DNA of 8,084 bases from positions 1-8,084 of the forward strand of contig JAGGDZ010000263.1 in the NCBI GenBank assembly GCA_024648655.1, in the 5' to 3' direction. Source of the DNA: Chloroflexota bacterium (GTDB lineage: Bacteria > Chloroflexota > Dehalococcoidia > Lucifugimonadales > JADFKI01). Of the stretch, positions 6,631-8,084 are shown in pieces (the first letter of the stretch is position 1; every line of letters begins with the position of its first letter). A program made the position numbers and the translations under genes. The notes under the pieces are model-generated. The model ran no database searches, was not told the DNA's origin, and saw only the letters and a program-made list of their open reading frames with translations.

Positions 6631-7500
6631 CTACACACGGACGAACTTGGAGACGCGCTCTCCCTGTCCGATCTCGGTTACATAGATGCTGCCCTTGGAA
6701 TCCACGCAGATGCCATGTCCGCCGATGACGCTGCCATGCGCCGCGCCCTCGTCGCTGCCGCGCCAGCGCGATAGCAGGTCGCCGTCGAGAGTCCAAATGC
6801 TAACGCCGGTGCCCGCGCCCTGTTCCACTACATAGACGATGCTGTCGTGAATCCAGAGGTCGCCGGGAGATTCCAGATCAGTCCATTCTTCGAGGAAATT
6901 GCCGTCGCCGTCAAAAATCTGGATGCGGTTGTTCTCACGGTCGCAGATTATGACACGCCCGCGCTCATCGACCCAGATGTTGTGAAGCAGAGCGAACTCG
7001 CCGGGGCCTGTGCCCTGCTTGCCCCAGGAGTGAAGCAGCTCGCCGTCTGCGCTGAACTTGTGGACGCGGTGTCCGCCGTAGCCGTCGGAGACGAACATGT
7101 TGCCGTTGGGCGCGATGGCGAGACCGGATGGCATATTGAAAGGCATCCCTTGGAACGACGGGGATGGGGCGAGCTTCTCGCCGAGCGTGCGGATGACCTC
7201 GCCGCCGGGTGTGTATTCGGTGGCGATGTGGAAGTCGCGGTCAACGAGCCACACATTGTCGTTGGGCGCGATGTATATGCCGTGCGGGTTGGCGGAGAAT
7301 GTGCCCTCGCCCCACGATGATATGAAATTGCCGTCGGTGTCCCAAATCGTCAGGGGATGCGCGCCCCTGCTGAAGATGTACACTTCGTCCTGCGAGTTGA
7401 CCGCGCCATCGGACGCCGCGCCGAACGCCCAGTACTTGGGCATGTTGGGCCACTCGGAAACTCGTTCGTACTGATAGTTGCCGGATCCTACGGTTGCCAT
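6631..7500 (-). CDS. NHL-repeat beta-propeller, peptidyl-alpha-hydroxyglycine alpha-amidating lyase (PAL)-like
   Basis: This 289-residue protein is built from six NHL-type blades (about 37-64, 71-106, 121-160, 172-206, 211-246, 259-289), each ending in a 'DGxxxxxW' type turn such as TDGNFISSWGE or ADGELLHSWGKQGTGPGEF. The N-terminal YQYERV strand probably closes the ring. The closest family pattern known to me is PAL, the zinc lyase that cleaves peptidyl-hydroxyglycine. Candidate equivalents of its active site are Arg45 (FSRG), Tyr141 (SDGYGGHR) and three central histidines, His73 (NPHGI), His173 (LLHNI) and His262 (GGHGI). No signal peptide is seen, so the protein is cytosolic or leaderless. 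The ATG at 7500 is fixed by GGAGGT at 7513-7508, 7 nt upstream; a longer frame to 7584 would begin upstream of the promoter. No monooxygenase (PHM) partner is nearby, so the natural substrate is unknown. Confidence 0.85.
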   Translation of the reverse strand: MATVGSGNYQYERVSEWPNMPKYWAFGAASDGAVNSQDEVYIFSRGAHPLTIWDTDGNFISSWGEGTFSANPHGIYIAPNDNVWLVDRDFHIATEYTPGGEVIRTLGEKLAPSPSFQGMPFNMPSGLAIAPNGNMFVSDGYGGHRVHKFSADGELLHSWGKQGTGPGEFALLHNIWVDERGRVIICDRENNRIQIFDGDGNFLEEWTDLESPGDLWIHDSIVYVVEQGAGTGVSIWTLDGDLLSRWRGSDEGAAHGSVIGGHGICVDSKGSIYVTEIGQGERVSKFVRV

Positions 7501-7542
7501 ACTGGACACCTCCGATTTCATTGCTTGCTGATGTTCGGAGGG

Positions 7543-7571
7543 ATTGTATGTGCGTGTGGCAGGATAGTCAA
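7543..7571 (-). promoter_or_regulatory. Strong sigma-70-type promoter for the propeller-comF-dehydrogenase run
   Basis: On the minus strand TTGACT (7571-7566) and TACAAT (7548-7543) are separated by exactly 17 nt and each match 5 of 6 consensus bases. A start near 7536 gives a leader of about 36 nt containing the GGAGGT before the ATG at 7500. This also argues against translation from the ATG at 7584. Confidence 0.65.
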
Positions 7572-7585
7572 CGCCCTGATACAAT
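7556..7585 (+). promoter_or_regulatory. Extended -10 promoter for the amidase operon
   Basis: On plus, TGATACAAT (7577-7585) is an extended -10 (TGn plus TACAAT), and GTGGCA (7556-7561) is a 4-of-6 match to -35 with an 18-nt spacer. Initiation near 7592 leaves a leader of about 37 nt before the ATG at 7629. The element interleaves with the opposing minus-strand promoter, whose -35 lies between these two boxes. Confidence 0.5.
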
Positions 7586-7628
7586 CGGCGCGAATCGTAG
7601 GGAGTCCCAGAGACAACGAGGAACGGAT

Positions 7629-7823
7629 ATGGCGAAAATTACGAAAGAGCAGATACATCAACTGGCGCTCATTGCCGGATTACAGGTTGACGACGACCGC
7701 GCGGAGAGCATAGCGGCGCGGCTGGCTTCGGTGCTGGAGGCACTGGACGAGATTCCGTCGGATGCGATAGCGTCCGTCGAGCCGGCGCTCGTCTTCGCGC
7801 CATACGAGGCTACCCATGAGTAA
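7629..7823 (+). CDS. GatC/AtzG-like small amidase partner subunit
   Basis: This 64-residue protein starts MAKITKEQIHQLALIAGLQV, the helical opening of the GatC family, followed by the helix ESIAARLASVLEALDEIP (about 25-42). It ends with VEPALVFAPYE instead of the longer GatC tail that wraps GatA and touches GatB. Normal GatC is about 90-100 residues, so this is about one third shorter. In size and in its EPAxVFxP ending it is closer to AtzG-like (DUF4089) partners of amidase-signature hydrolases such as AtzE. The ATG at 7629 has GAGGA (7618-7622) 6 nt upstream, whereas the upstream open frame to 7494 crosses the promoter and is rejected. The stop overlaps the amidase start by 8 nt. The likely role is to stabilise or complete the active site of the downstream amidase; a true tRNA-amidotransferase role cannot be excluded. 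Confidence 0.75.
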   Translation: MAKITKEQIHQLALIAGLQVDDDRAESIAARLASVLEALDEIPSDAIASVEPALVFAPYEATHE

Positions 7824-8084
7824 CACGGAACTTCACTATAAGCCGATCACCGAACAGTCAGCTATGCTGCGGGCGGGCGAACTGTCGCCGGTAGAATTGA
7901 CGCAGGCATACTTGGCGCGCGTCGAGGCTCTTGACGGCGAGCTGGGGGCATATATCACGGTCATGGGAGAGCAGGCGATGACGCAAGCGCGTCAAGCCGA
8001 GTCCGATATGGCGGCGGGTGTGGACAAGGGCGCGCTGCACGGTATTCCGCTTGCCATCAAGGACATCATCTACACGAAAGGGGT
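7816..8084 (+). CDS. Amidase-signature family protein, N-terminal part (GatA/AtzE-like)
   Basis: The frame from the ATG at 7816 is open for 89 codons to the right edge. The start overlaps the small upstream subunit by 8 nt, with GAGG (7806-7809) 6 nt upstream. The protein shows the amidase N-terminal helices (GELSPVELTQAYLARVEALD, 21-40) and the conserved LHGIPLAIKDIIYTKG (74-89). Lys82 is the Lys of the Ser-cisSer-Lys triad; both serines lie beyond the window. This superfamily hydrolyses amides, including GatA (glutamine hydrolysis for tRNA amidation), AtzE and various amidases. The gene next to it suggests a two-subunit enzyme. The specific substrate cannot be decided without the rest of the protein and the next gene, where a gatB would favour GatCAB. 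Confidence 0.9.
   Translation, partial: MSNTELHYKPITEQSAMLRAGELSPVELTQAYLARVEALDGELGAYITVMGEQAMTQARQAESDMAAGVDKGALHGIPLAIKDIIYTKG

Noticed and set aside
6578..6796. N-terminal 73-residue extension of the comF frame
   Set aside because: It lies mostly antisense-frame over the end of the propeller gene and through the VIPAKAGI repeat, is rich in Arg, and has no ComF similarity. The zinc-ribbon part begins after the GTG at 6577.
7501..7584. Longer start for the propeller protein at 7584
   Set aside because: It would start upstream of the -35/-10 pair, while a GGAGGT with ideal spacing marks the ATG at 7500.
1..8084. Defence island, CRISPR array, prophage, insertion sequence or tRNA gene
   Set aside because: No spaced direct repeats, transposase, integrase or cloverleaf was found. 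All large frames are metabolic or transport genes, so no new multi-gene system is claimed.

Overview
The window is a GC-rich, densely packed bacterial chromosome segment with nine protein-coding genes, two cut by the window edges. No RNA gene, transposase, CRISPR array or phage gene was found. The protein set (a MetF of the CRDRNR/TGDHP type, FolD, QueA, an SRPBCC protein, a PAL-like NHL propeller, ComF, and an amidase with a tiny GatC/AtzG-like partner) fits a free-living bacterium. By general resemblance I lean toward Chloroflexota (Dehalococcoidia/SAR202-like), but that is an inference, not something the sequence proves.

Layout. At the left edge a truncated metF-like gene (minus strand, start at 566) diverges from a plus-strand unit of folD (707-1603) and queA (1600-2679), which overlap by ATGA. 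An SRPBCC gene (2739-3224) follows. The metF/folD gap carries the palindrome ATTATAAT, which supplies a consensus -10 box on both strands. The queA stop codon lies inside a five-copy heptamer array. A stand-alone MFS exporter (about 3391-4614, plus) converges on a minus-strand run: NHL/PAL-like propeller (7500-6631), then comF (about 6577-5816), then a D-2-hydroxyacid dehydrogenase (5743-4751). Between the propeller gene and comF sits one degenerate copy of the dispersed 'VIPAKAGI'-type palindromic repeat. At the right edge a plus-strand pair starts: a 64-residue GatC/AtzG-like subunit (7629-7823), overlapped by 8 nt by a truncated amidase (7816 onward).

How the genes fit together. MetF and FolD are consecutive steps of tetrahydrofolate one-carbon metabolism (methenyl/methylene-THF to methyl-THF). 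Methyl-THF feeds methionine and so SAM, and QueA consumes SAM as a ribosyl donor in queuosine-tRNA synthesis. The divergent block is therefore loosely coherent. The minus-strand run mixes unrelated functions and is probably held together by one strong promoter (TTGACT-N17-TACAAT). That promoter physically interleaves with the promoter proposed for the amidase operon.

No clearly new multi-gene system is visible. The points most worth following up are the small GatC/AtzG-like subunit with its amidase, the propeller that keeps the apparent PAL catalytic residues without a PHM partner, the interleaved divergent promoters, and the heptamer and VIPAKAGI repeats.
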